64,000 bases of DNA from NCBI RefSeq assembly GCF_015680235.1, contig NZ_JADLJL010000014.1, forward strand, positions 1-64,000, written 5' to 3'. This document shows positions 1 to 8,179 of this stretch, one piece after another (within the stretch, counting starts at the first letter, position 1; the number at the start of each line of letters is the position of its first letter). The notes under the pieces are model-generated. The model saw nothing but the letters and a program-made list of their open reading frames with translations, searched no databases and was not told where the DNA came from. This DNA is from Pseudomonas guariconensis. GTDB taxonomy: Bacteria > Pseudomonadota > Gammaproteobacteria > Pseudomonadales > Pseudomonadaceae. The position numbers were made by a program, and so were the translations under genes.

Positions 1-27
1 CTGAAGAGCCTTTTTTCAGCACAAAAA

Positions 28-55
28 CAAACGCCCCGAACAAGTCGGGGCGTTT
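28..55. terminator. Factor-independent terminator of a gene left of the window
   Basis: A perfect GC-rich stem (arms AAACGCCCCG and CGGGGCGTTT around a short loop) is followed by few T residues on the plus strand, with an A-rich tract on its left side. No gene in the window reads into it from the right, so it probably ends a plus-strand gene lying before position 1. The 200 bases before the first gene hold nothing else I can support. Confidence 0.7.
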
Positions 56-300
56 GGTCTAGGGCCTATCAGTGTGTTTTCACACAGTCTGCTTCGGGGC
101 CCTTTGTCGTTTCCCGTCATGACAACCCTTTCATGACAGAAATGTTTCAAATGCTTGCCGAGCGTGCGAAGCTGGCGGCAGGTCCGCAAAACAACTAAAG
201 CTTGAGTGAGCACTGGATAAAACGCCCACCCCCGGGCACCGGCTCACGGCTTCACCATTGGCCCCAGCCTGGGGCATCGGCAACAAGGGGGGCCTGGAAC

Positions 301-1959
301 ATGCTGACCCTGCTCAACCTGCTGTCCGCCGTGGCCCTGCTGGTATGGGGCACGCATATCGTGCGTACCGGCATCCTGCGGGTGTATGGCTCCAACCTGC
401 GCCGCGTGCTCAGCCAGAACATGAGCAAACGCCCGCTGGCCTTCATCGCCGGTATCGTGGTGACGGCCCTGGTGCAAAGCAGCAACGCCACGGCGATGCT
501 GGTCACCTCGTTCGTCGGCCAGGGCCTGATGGCCATGACCCCGGCGCTGGCGATCATGCTCGGTGCCGACGTGGGTACGGCCCTGATGGCGCGGGTGCTG
601 ACCTTCGACCTCTCGTGGCTGTCGCCGCTGCTCATCTTCCTCGGCGTGATCTTCTTCCTGTCGCGCAAGCAGACCCGTGCCGGCCAGCTGGGCCGCGTGG
701 GCATTGGCCTGGGCCTGATCATCCTGGCGCTGCAACTGATCGTCCAGGCCGCCGCACCGATCACTCACGCCCAAGGCGTACGTGTGCTGTTCGCCTCCCT
801 GACCGGCGACATCCTGTTGGACGCCCTGATCGGCGCCCTGTTCGCCCTGGTGTCCTATTCCAGCCTGGCCGCCGTGCTGCTCACCGCCACCCTGGCCGGG
901 GCAGAAGTGATCAGCCTGCCGGTGGCCATCGGCCTGGTGGTCGGTGCCAACATCGGCAGCGGCCTGCTGGCGTTCCTCACCACCAGCATGCAGAACGCCG
1001 CCGGTCGGCGGGTGGCCCTGGGTAGCCTGCTGTACAAGCTGATCGGCCTGGTGCTGGTGATCCCGGTACTGCACCCACTGGTGGACTGGATGGACTCGTT
1101 GAGCTTCAGCCCCCAGGAGCTGGTGATCGGCTTCCATTTGCTCTACAACACCCTGCGCTGCCTGATCATGCTGCCCACGGTCAAACCCATGGGTCGCCTG
1201 TGCAACTGGCTGCTGCCTGACCGGGACAACGGCAACGGGCAGATCCGCCCCCGACATCTGGACGCCACGGCCCTGGCCACGCCAAGTCTGGCCCTGGCCA
1301 ACGCCGCACGCGAGACATTGCGCCTGGGCGACATCGTCGACAGCCTGCTCGAGGCGATGCTCGGCGCCCTGCGCGGTACCCAGACCGCCGTGCCGCAGCA
1401 GGTTCGTGCGCTCGGCGAGGATGCCGAGGCGCTGTACAGTGCCATCAAGCTGTACCTGGCGCAGATGAGCCGGGAGGACCTCAGCGAGCAGGACAACCGG
1501 CGCTGGGCCGAGATCATCGAGCTTGCCATCAACCTCAAGCTTGCCAGCGACCTGATCGAGCGGATGCTGCGCAAGGTCCAGCAGCAGAAGACGTCACAGC
1601 GCAGGGAGTTCTCCCAGGTCGGCCTGGAAGAGCTGACTGGCCTCCAGGAACAATTGCTGGCCAACCTGCGCTTGGGCCTGTCGGTGTTCCTCAGTGCCGA
1701 CCCGGAAAGCGCCCGCCTGCTGCTGCGCGAGAAACGCCGTTTTCGCGCCCAGGAACGTCGCCTTGCCCACGCCCATGTCAGCCGTCTGCAACGTAAAGTG
1801 GTGCAAAGTATCGAGACCAGTTCGCTACACTTGGAGCTGATCGCCGACATGAAGCGATTGAACTCTTTGTTCTGCAGCAGTGCCTATGTGGTACTGGGCG
1901 GCGGGGATACGGGCGGGCTTCTGCTCGACAGCGTGCCGGACGAAGCCCGCCTGTCCTGA
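301..1959 (+). CDS. Na/Pi cotransporter family protein with PhoU-like C-terminus
   Basis: 552-aa inner-membrane protein of the NptA/YjbB type, expected to move phosphate with sodium. The N-terminal 320 residues are a set of hydrophobic helices with the inverted-repeat signature: first repeat Q59-S60-S61 and GAD-x-GT near 88-93, second repeat S185-Y186-S187-S188 and GANIGS near 215-220. In the second repeat the usual Gln of QSS is Tyr. The C-terminal 220 residues are charged and helical, like PhoU. The ATG at 301 is preferred over an upstream in-frame TTG at 202 because a purine-rich AAGGGGGG lies just before it and the 33 extra residues look non-coding. The substrate is inferred from family only. 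Confidence 0.86.
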   Translation: MLTLLNLLSAVALLVWGTHIVRTGILRVYGSNLRRVLSQNMSKRPLAFIAGIVVTALVQSSNATAMLVTSFVGQGLMAMTPALAIMLGADVGTALMARVLTFDLSWLSPLLIFLGVIFFLSRKQTRAGQLGRVGIGLGLIILALQLIVQAAAPITHAQGVRVLFASLTGDILLDALIGALFALVSYSSLAAVLLTATLAGAEVISLPVAIGLVVGANIGSGLLAFLTTSMQNAAGRRVALGSLLYKLIGLVLVIPVLHPLVDWMDSLSFSPQELVIGFHLLYNTLRCLIMLPTVKPMGRLCNWLLPDRDNGNGQIRPRHLDATALATPSLALANAARETLRLGDIVDSLLEAMLGALRGTQTAVPQQVRALGEDAEALYSAIKLYLAQMSREDLSEQDNRRWAEIIELAINLKLASDLIERMLRKVQQQKTSQRREFSQVGLEELTGLQEQLLANLRLGLSVFLSADPESARLLLREKRRFRAQERRLAHAHVSRLQRKVVQSIETSSLHLELIADMKRLNSLFCSSAYVVLGGGDTGGLLLDSVPDEARLS

Positions 1960-1989
1960 ACTTGCACACCTGGAGACCCACGCCCGCCG

Positions 1990-3396
1990 ATGCGTTGCCT
2001 GATGTTCATTTGCCTGCTGATCTGCAGCCTCCCTTCGCTTGCCCTCGATCGCTCACAGGTAGAGGGCTACCTGTTGCCCAACGGCTTGCAGGTGATCCTC
2101 AAATCCGGCTACGAGCGCGACCACGTGGCGATCCGCCTGGTGGTAGGCGTTGGCCTGGACGATTTCGATTGCGACCAGAAAGAGCTGCCGCACTTGCTCG
2201 AGCACCTGCTGTTCACCGGTATCGACGATACCGGTGAAGGCGGCCTGGAGGAGCGCATCCAAGCCCTGGGCGGGGAGTGGAACGCCTACACCAGCAGCGC
2301 CGACACCACCTTCGTGATCGAAGCCCCGGCGCATAACCAGCGCAAGGTGCTCGACCTGCTGTTGGCGGTGATCCGCGATACGCCCATCGACGCCAAGGCC
2401 TTGACCACGGCCAAGAAGATCATCGAACGCGAGGACGGCGGCCACTACGGCCACCTGCAACGCTGGCTCGACCGCCAGGACATCGGCCACCCCGGAAGCG
2501 ACCAATTGGCCGTAGAGCTGGGCCTCAAGTGCCCGGAGCGCTCCAACGTCGATGCCATGACCCTGGAGCAGGTCAAGGCCCTGCGCGAGCACTGGTACGC
2601 CGCCAACAACATGACCTTGATCGTGGTCGGCGGCCTCGACCGCCTGCTGCCGGCCTACCTGGAGCGCACCTACGGCGAACTGCCGGCGAGCGAACCGGGT
2701 GAGCGGCGCAGCCTGGAATCCATCAGCCAGAAGGCCGAGCAACGCCGCGACCTGACGCGCGGCTGGTTGGGTGACAACGTCAAGCTGCACTGGCTGTTCA
2801 TCGAGCCGGTGCTCGAAGATGGCCACGAGGCGACTCTGGACGTGCTCTCGCGCTACCTTGAATGGGCCCTGTACGACCAGCTGCGCCTGCGCCACGGCTT
2901 GTCCTACGGGCCATCGGTGCGCCGCGAAAGCTTCGGCGATACCGGCATGCTCGCGCTCAACGCGGACCTTGAGCGCCAGGATGTGGACACCGCCGTCAAG
3001 GTGCTGCAGCAACTGTTCGAGCACCTGCGCGAGCACGGCCTGGACCCGGACACCTTTGCCCGCATCAAGGACGCCGCCATCGCCCGTGAAAGCTGGAACA
3101 CACAAGGCAACAGCGCCCTGGCCGACTACTACTGGAGCGCGCTCAACAACTACAGCGATGGGCGCTTCCTGGACCCGACACGCAAGCTACGCCAGGTCAG
3201 CCTCGAGCAGGCGGACGCAGCCTTGCGCGAAATGCTCAAGGCCCAGGGCTACCTGCGCATCGAGAAACCGCTGCTAGGCTATGACGAGCTCTACGGGCTG
3301 GTCGCGCTGGTGCTGGGCGTGATCCTGGCCGGCGGCCTGCTGCGCCGCCGGCGCCATTCGGCGCCCACGCCTGGTGGCGCTACACGCGAGCCCTGA
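1990..3396 (+). CDS. M16 family zinc peptidase, exported and membrane-anchored
   Basis: 468-aa pitrilysin-family peptidase. It has a signal peptide (residues 1-19), the inverted zinc motif HLLEH at 68-72 and a downstream acidic ligand candidate at E146 or E148, so the active site looks intact. A single hydrophobic helix near the C-terminus (about 432-450) is followed by RRRR, suggesting a periplasmic enzyme anchored to the inner membrane by its tail. It begins 30 bases after the phosphate transporter and may be cotranscribed with it. Substrate unknown. At about 470 aa it is a single-unit M16B-type protein rather than a full pitrilysin. Confidence 0.85.
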   Translation: MRCLMFICLLICSLPSLALDRSQVEGYLLPNGLQVILKSGYERDHVAIRLVVGVGLDDFDCDQKELPHLLEHLLFTGIDDTGEGGLEERIQALGGEWNAYTSSADTTFVIEAPAHNQRKVLDLLLAVIRDTPIDAKALTTAKKIIEREDGGHYGHLQRWLDRQDIGHPGSDQLAVELGLKCPERSNVDAMTLEQVKALREHWYAANNMTLIVVGGLDRLLPAYLERTYGELPASEPGERRSLESISQKAEQRRDLTRGWLGDNVKLHWLFIEPVLEDGHEATLDVLSRYLEWALYDQLRLRHGLSYGPSVRRESFGDTGMLALNADLERQDVDTAVKVLQQLFEHLREHGLDPDTFARIKDAAIARESWNTQGNSALADYYWSALNNYSDGRFLDPTRKLRQVSLEQADAALREMLKAQGYLRIEKPLLGYDELYGLVALVLGVILAGGLLRRRRHSAPTPGGATREP

Positions 3397-3433
3397 TTTG
3401 GCAGTATCCTTGTGGCATCATCTCGCCAGCTCC

Positions 3434-3478
3434 GGCCCTATCATCCGTGCAGGAGCGGGCTCGTCCCGCGATAGGGCC
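3434..3478. repeat. REP-like element
   Basis: Single REP palindrome of the AGCGGGCTCGTCCCGCGAT type, bounded by GGCCCTATC and GATAGGGCC, in the gap between the M16 peptidase and the DUF5924 gene. Confidence 0.7.
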
Positions 3479-3516
3479 AGTATGGCCCCCACATTCATGC
3501 CTTCTCTGTTGCCCCC

Positions 3517-4539
3517 ATGCCTCCAATACCCCACTTCGTCATCCGCGTGATCGAGCTGCTCAAGCGCTACCCCGGCGTCATCGCGCTGGGCGGTTTCCTG
3601 TCCGGTGTCGGCAGCTTCATCCTGGTCGATCGCCAGGCCGGCCTGGCCAGCTGGATCGCCGTGCTGATGCTGGTCAGCTGGATCTGGCTGATGCTGGAGA
3701 ACACCCTCACAGGTCTGTTCACCAAGGTCTTCAAGCGCGAGATCCCGCAGCCGCTGCTGCGCTATGCCACACAGATGATCCACCAGGAGAGCCTGTTCTT
3801 CGTCCTGCCGTTCTTCTTCATCACCACCACCTGGAACAGCAGCCAGGTGGTGTTCACCGGCTTGCTCGCCGCCGCCGGGCTGGTCTCGATCATCGACCCG
3901 CTGTACTACAAGTGGCTCGCGCCCAGGCGTTGGCTGTTCCTCGCGCTGCATACCCTGACCCTGTTCGCCGCGCTGCTTACTGCCCTGCCGATCATCCTGC
4001 ACCTGACCACGGCGCAAAGCTTCAAGCTGGCCTTGATCATTGCCATGGCCTTGTCGTTCCCCAGCCTTGCGAGCAGTTTCCCCATCAACAGCTGGCGTCG
4101 CGCGGTGGCCCTGGTGCTGGTCACCCTCACCGTGGGTGGTGGCGGCTGGCTGTTGCGCTCCTGGGTACCGCCGGCCACCCTGTGGATGACCGAGGTGGCG
4201 GTCAGCACCGAAGTGCAGAACCGCCAGCCTGGGGATTCGCTCGAGGAAGTCCCCGCCAGCCGCATCCGCAGCGGCGGCCTGTACGCCTACACCGCGATCA
4301 ATGCCCCCCGCGGCCTGAACGAGCGCATCTACCATGTGTGGCAGTTGAACGGCAAAGAGGTGGACCGCATCGCCCTGGATATCCACGGTGGGCGCAAGGA
4401 GGGTTACCGGGCCTGGACCCACAAGCAGAACTTCCCGCCCAACCCCGTAGGCAAATGGCAGGTGAGGGTGCTGACCGAGGACGGGCAGGTGATCGGCGTG
4501 CTGCGCTTCAAGATCATCGATGATGCGCCGTCCCAATGA
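3517..4539 (+). CDS. DUF5924/DUF2914 membrane protein
   Basis: 340-aa protein with about six or seven hydrophobic helices over residues 15-220, followed by a soluble domain of about 110 residues (from about W228) that matches the DUF2914 pattern: '...YHVWQLNGKEVDRIALDI' and '...GKWQVRVLTEDGQVIG'. The soluble part probably faces the periplasm. No catalytic motif is visible and the function is unknown. Conserved in Pseudomonas next to the MCE transporter that follows, but a REP pair separates them, so they are probably separate transcripts. Confidence 0.8.
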   Translation: MPPIPHFVIRVIELLKRYPGVIALGGFLSGVGSFILVDRQAGLASWIAVLMLVSWIWLMLENTLTGLFTKVFKREIPQPLLRYATQMIHQESLFFVLPFFFITTTWNSSQVVFTGLLAAAGLVSIIDPLYYKWLAPRRWLFLALHTLTLFAALLTALPIILHLTTAQSFKLALIIAMALSFPSLASSFPINSWRRAVALVLVTLTVGGGGWLLRSWVPPATLWMTEVAVSTEVQNRQPGDSLEEVPASRIRSGGLYAYTAINAPRGLNERIYHVWQLNGKEVDRIALDIHGGRKEGYRAWTHKQNFPPNPVGKWQVRVLTEDGQVIGVLRFKIIDDAPSQ

Positions 4540-4549
4540 AATAGCGGCC

Positions 4550-4627
4550 CAGCCCCCATCGCCGGCAAGCCGGCTCCCACCGGTACTTCGCCAACCACAT
4601 CCTGTGGGGCTTGCCGGCGATGGGCTG
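4550..4627. repeat. Inverted REP pair
   Basis: Two REP units of the CCGGCTTGCCGGCGAT type face each other between the DUF5924 gene and the MCE operon. The outer ends AGCCCCCATCGCCGGC and GCCGGCGATGGGCT are near-complementary. Confidence 0.75.
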
Positions 4628-4701
4628 CAAAGCAGCCCCAGCAGCACCATTACGCTATGATCTGACTCGACGCCTCGCGCCCTGTCAGATGCATGGAGCT
4701 T

Positions 4702-5826
4702 ATGACCACCCCCAGCGCCACCTTGGACACCAGCAGCCAACCGGCCTGCCTGCGCATTGCCGGTGACTGGACCCTGGCCCACTACGCCGACCTCAAGCGC
4801 GAGAGCGACCAGCTGCGCACGCAATACGGCGACGACGCCATTGCCGACCTGAGCCAATTGGGCCGCCTGGACACCGCCGGCGCCTCGCTGCTGGCCGAAC
4901 TGCTCGGCTCCGAGCGCCTGTCGCGCTGCACCGGCGAGCTTCCCGAAGCCAGCCGTGCCCTGCTCAAGAACGTCTACTGCTCGGTGCAGGACTACTGCAT
5001 CCCAACCAAGGAGCCCGAGCGCCACGTCCTGCTGCTGTTGCTCGAGCGTATAGGCTGCGCCGTCGCCACCCTCTGGCAGGATACCCGGCAACTACTCGGC
5101 TTCATCGGCCTGATCCTGGAAACCTTGGCGCGCCGCGCCCTGCAGCCCCATCGCTGGCGCATCACGCCGGTGGTCTCGCACATCGAACAAACCGGCCTGG
5201 ACGCCGCGCCCATCGTTGCCTTGCTCACCTTCCTGGTGGGTGCGGTGGTGGCCTTCCTCGGTGCCACGGTGCTGGCCGACTTCGGCGCCACCCTCTTCAC
5301 TGTCGACCTGGTGGCGTTCTCCTTCCTGCGTGAGTTCGCCGTGCTGCTGACCGCGATCCTCATGGCCGGACGCACCGCCAGCGCCTTCACCGCGCAAATC
5401 GGCTCGATGAAGGCCAACGAAGAGATCGACGCCATTCGAACCCTCGGGCTGAACCCCATCGAGTTGCTGGTGGCCCCCCGGGTGCTGGCTTTGCTGATCA
5501 CCCTGCCGTTGCTAACGTTCGTCGCGATGCTCTGCGGCATTGTCGGGGGCGCGGTGGTCTGTGCCTTGTCCCTGGACATCCCGCCGGCCATGTTCCTTTC
5601 GCTGCTGCAAAGCGACATCGGCGTGCAGCATTTCCTCGTCGGCCTGGTCAAGGCGCCGTTCTTCGCCTTTTTGATCGCGGCCATCGGCTGCCTGGAAGGC
5701 TTCAAGGTCACCGGCAGCGCCGAATCGGTGGGCGCGCACACGACCTCGAGCGTAGTCCAGTCGATTTTCGTGGTGATCGTGCTCGATGCCGTGGCGGCGC
5801 TGTTCTTCATGGAGATGGGCTGGTGA
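4702..5826 (+). CDS. MlaE-type lipid ABC permease with N-terminal STAS-like domain
   Basis: 374-aa permease of a phospholipid/MCE ABC transporter. Residues 1-110 resemble a STAS domain (ADLSQLGRLDTAGASLLAELL), as MlaB would supply in trans in the canonical Mla system; here it is fused. Residues 150-374 form the MlaE membrane domain, including the loop '...AGRTASAFTAQIGSMKANEEIDAIRTLG'. The ATG at 4702 is chosen over one at 4693 because GGAG at 4696-4699 is correctly spaced for it. First gene of a tight operon with the ATPase, MCE protein and lipoprotein that follow. Confidence 0.88.
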   Translation: MTTPSATLDTSSQPACLRIAGDWTLAHYADLKRESDQLRTQYGDDAIADLSQLGRLDTAGASLLAELLGSERLSRCTGELPEASRALLKNVYCSVQDYCIPTKEPERHVLLLLLERIGCAVATLWQDTRQLLGFIGLILETLARRALQPHRWRITPVVSHIEQTGLDAAPIVALLTFLVGAVVAFLGATVLADFGATLFTVDLVAFSFLREFAVLLTAILMAGRTASAFTAQIGSMKANEEIDAIRTLGLNPIELLVAPRVLALLITLPLLTFVAMLCGIVGGAVVCALSLDIPPAMFLSLLQSDIGVQHFLVGLVKAPFFAFLIAAIGCLEGFKVTGSAESVGAHTTSSVVQSIFVVIVLDAVAALFFMEMGW

Positions 5827-6617
5827 GTGGTATAGGCGAAGCCGTGATCGAGGCCCGGGGCATCTGCAACCGCTTCGGCAGCCAGAGCGTGCATGAAAAC
5901 CTCGACCTGGACCTGTACCGAGGCGAGATCCTCGCCGTGGTCGGCGGCTCGGGCAGCGGCAAGTCGGTGCTGTTGCGCAGCATCATCGGCCTGCGCCGGC
6001 CCAACGAAGGGCAGGTCAAGGTCTTCGGCCAGGACCTGGCCACGCTGAACAACGAGCAGCGCTCGCACGTGGAGCGGCGTTTCGGCGTGCTGTTTCAGAA
6101 GGGCGCACTGTTTTCCTCGCTGACGGTGACCGAGAACGTGGCCCTGCCGCTGATCGAGCACGCCGGGCTGTCCCGTGCCGACGCCGAGCACCTGGCCGGG
6201 GTCAAGCTAGCCCTGGCCGGGCTGCCGATTTCCGCGGCCGACAAATACCCCTCGTCGCTGTCCGGCGGCATGATCAAGCGCGCCGCCCTGGCCCGGGCCC
6301 TGGCGCTGGACCCAGACATCCTGTTCCTCGATGAACCCACCGCCGGCCTGGATCCGATCGGCGCAGCGGCCTTCGACCAGCTGATCCTCACCCTGCGCGA
6401 TGCCCTGGGCCTGTCGGTGTTCCTGATCACCCACGACCTGGATACCCTCTATACCATCACCGACCGGGTCGCAGTGCTGTCGCAGAAGAAAGTCCTGGTG
6501 GCCGGCCCCTTGGCCCAGGTCGAGCAGACCGACGACGCCTGGATCCACGAATACTTTCACGGCCCACGCGGGCGGGCGGCCGAGCATGCCGCCGCCAGTG
6601 CAGGGCAGGAGCGCTGA
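5823..6617 (+). CDS. MlaF-like ATP-binding protein of MCE ABC transporter
   Basis: 264-aa ABC ATPase. Walker A GGSGSGKS sits near residue 40, the signature LSGGM(I)KRAALARA near 145, Walker B DILFLDEPTAGLDP near 165, and the switch His in ITHDLD. The GTG start overlaps the permease stop by four bases (GTGA), showing translational coupling. It powers lipid movement through the adjacent MlaE-type permease; the direction of transport cannot be told from sequence. Confidence 0.9.
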   Translation: MSGIGEAVIEARGICNRFGSQSVHENLDLDLYRGEILAVVGGSGSGKSVLLRSIIGLRRPNEGQVKVFGQDLATLNNEQRSHVERRFGVLFQKGALFSSLTVTENVALPLIEHAGLSRADAEHLAGVKLALAGLPISAADKYPSSLSGGMIKRAALARALALDPDILFLDEPTAGLDPIGAAAFDQLILTLRDALGLSVFLITHDLDTLYTITDRVAVLSQKKVLVAGPLAQVEQTDDAWIHEYFHGPRGRAAEHAAASAGQER

Positions 6618-6620
6618 ACA

Positions 6621-7559
6621 ATGGAAACCCGAGCTCATCACGTCCTGATAGGCCTGGTCACCGTCCTGGTGGTGGCCGGCGCCATGCTGTTCGGCCTGTG
6701 GCTGACCAAGTCCAGCGTAGACGACACCTTCAAGGACTACGAAGTGGTGTTCAACGAAGCCGTTTCGGGCCTGTCCCGGGGTAGCCCGGTGCAATACAAC
6801 GGCATCAAGGTCGGCGATGTCAGTACTCTGCGCCTGGACCCCAAGGACCCGCGCCGGGTACTCGCGCGCATTCGCCTGAGCGCCGATACCCCGGTCAAGG
6901 AAGATACCCAGGCCAAGCTGACCCTGGCCGGGGTGACCGGCAACGCGTTCATCCAGCTCACCGGCGGCACGCCGCAAAGCCCGGAGCTCAAGGGCAAGGA
7001 CGGCAAGCTGCCGGTGATCGTGGCCTCGCCGTCGCCCATCTCGCGCCTGCTCAGCGACAGCAGCGACCTAGTGACCAACGTCAACCTGCTGCTGCACAAC
7101 GCCAACCAGATGTTCTCAGAAGACAACATCGAGCGCCTGAGCAACACCCTGGCCAACCTGGAACAGACCACCGGTACCTTCGCCAACAACAAGGGCGGTA
7201 TCAGCCAGGCCATCGAGCAACTGGCTGAAGTGGGCAAACAGGCCAACGCCACCCTGGCCGAAACCCAGGCCCTGATGCACAACGCCAACGGCCTGCTCGG
7301 CAGCGAGGGCAGGCAGGCCTTTGGCAGCGCCGAACAGGCCATGCAGTCGCTGGCCGAAAGCACCGCGACCATCAACAGCCTGCTCAAGGACAACCGCGAA
7401 GCCCTCGACGACGGCGCCCAAGGCCTCAACCAGCTGGCCCCGGCCATCCGCGAACTGCGCGAAACCTTGAACGCCCTCAAGGGCATCTCGCGGCGCCTGG
7501 AAGCGGACCCGAGCGGCTACCTGCTGGGCCGTGACAACAACAAGGAGTTCCAGCCATGA
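6621..7559 (+). CDS. MlaD/MCE-domain periplasmic lipid-binding protein
   Basis: 312-aa protein with one N-terminal membrane helix (about residues 8-28) and one MCE domain (about 38-120, 'VSGLSRGSPVQYNGIKVGDVS'). A long helical C-terminal part (about 150-290) is rich in Asn, Ala and Gln. It should sit in the inner membrane with the MCE ring in the periplasm, contacting the permease/ATPase pair encoded upstream (3-base gap). GCAGGAG precedes the ATG. Confidence 0.9.
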   Translation: METRAHHVLIGLVTVLVVAGAMLFGLWLTKSSVDDTFKDYEVVFNEAVSGLSRGSPVQYNGIKVGDVSTLRLDPKDPRRVLARIRLSADTPVKEDTQAKLTLAGVTGNAFIQLTGGTPQSPELKGKDGKLPVIVASPSPISRLLSDSSDLVTNVNLLLHNANQMFSEDNIERLSNTLANLEQTTGTFANNKGGISQAIEQLAEVGKQANATLAETQALMHNANGLLGSEGRQAFGSAEQAMQSLAESTATINSLLKDNREALDDGAQGLNQLAPAIRELRETLNALKGISRRLEADPSGYLLGRDNNKEFQP

Positions 7560-8179
7560 AACCGTCTCTGCGCCTTCTGGCGCTGGCCGCCACGCTGAGC
7601 CTGGCCACGGCCTGCTCGATCCTGCCGCAGAGCGAGCCGGTGGACATCTACCGCTTGCCGGTGAACCAGGCGGGTCGCACGGTCCCGCCGCTGGACTGGT
7701 CGCTGCGCCTGAACAAGCCATTGGCCAGCGAAACCCTGGCCGGGCCTCGCATCGCGGTGATCCCCCAGGGCGACATGATCAGCAGCTACAAGGGCGCGCG
7801 CTGGAGCGACCCGGTGCCGCTGCTGGTACGCAACCGCCTGCTCGATGGGTTCCAGCGCGACGGCCGGGTGCAGCGCCTGAGCGCCGATGACAGCAACTTG
7901 CAAGCCGACTATGAGTTGGTCGGCGAGTTGCAGGCCTTCCAAAGCGAGTACCGTGCTGGCGGTGCCGTGGAGGTGGTGATCCGCTATGACGCGCGCCTGG
8001 TGCAAGGGCGCAGCCAACGCATCCTCGCCAGCCACCGCTTCGAAGTGCGCCAGCCGCTGGCCGACGAACAGGTCGCGGCGGTGGTCGCCGGCTTCGGCAC
8101 GGCGAGCGACCAACTGGTGGCGCAATTGGTGGACTGGACCGTCGGCCAGGCCAGCCAGGCTCAGGCGAAGAACCAGTAG
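7556..8179 (+). CDS. ABC-type transport auxiliary lipoprotein (PqiC/YmbA-like)
   Basis: 207-aa lipoprotein with lipobox LATA-C (acylated Cys at residue 20). The remainder resembles the ABC-transport auxiliary family ('VDIYRLP...LDWSLRLNKPLAS...IAVIPQGDMISSYKGARWSDPVPLLVRNRLLDGFQ'). It starts within the stop of the MCE gene (ATGA overlap), so it is the fourth gene of the transporter operon and probably the outer-membrane partner of the MCE protein. Its 3' end overlaps the convergent nucleoside-recognition gene by 19 bases. Confidence 0.86.
   Translation: MKPSLRLLALAATLSLATACSILPQSEPVDIYRLPVNQAGRTVPPLDWSLRLNKPLASETLAGPRIAVIPQGDMISSYKGARWSDPVPLLVRNRLLDGFQRDGRVQRLSADDSNLQADYELVGELQAFQSEYRAGGAVEVVIRYDARLVQGRSQRILASHRFEVRQPLADEQVAAVVAGFGTASDQLVAQLVDWTVGQASQAQAKNQ

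Noticed and set aside
16..213. 65-codon minus-strand frame at the left edge
   Set aside because: Overlaps the terminator hairpin and has no recognisable sequence or ribosome site.
3418..5091. 557-codon open frame on the minus strand
   Set aside because: It runs antisense through the DUF5924 and MCE permease genes and across a REP pair, has no domain pattern and is rich in Gly/Gln/Ala/His, as expected for a shadow of high-GC coding DNA.
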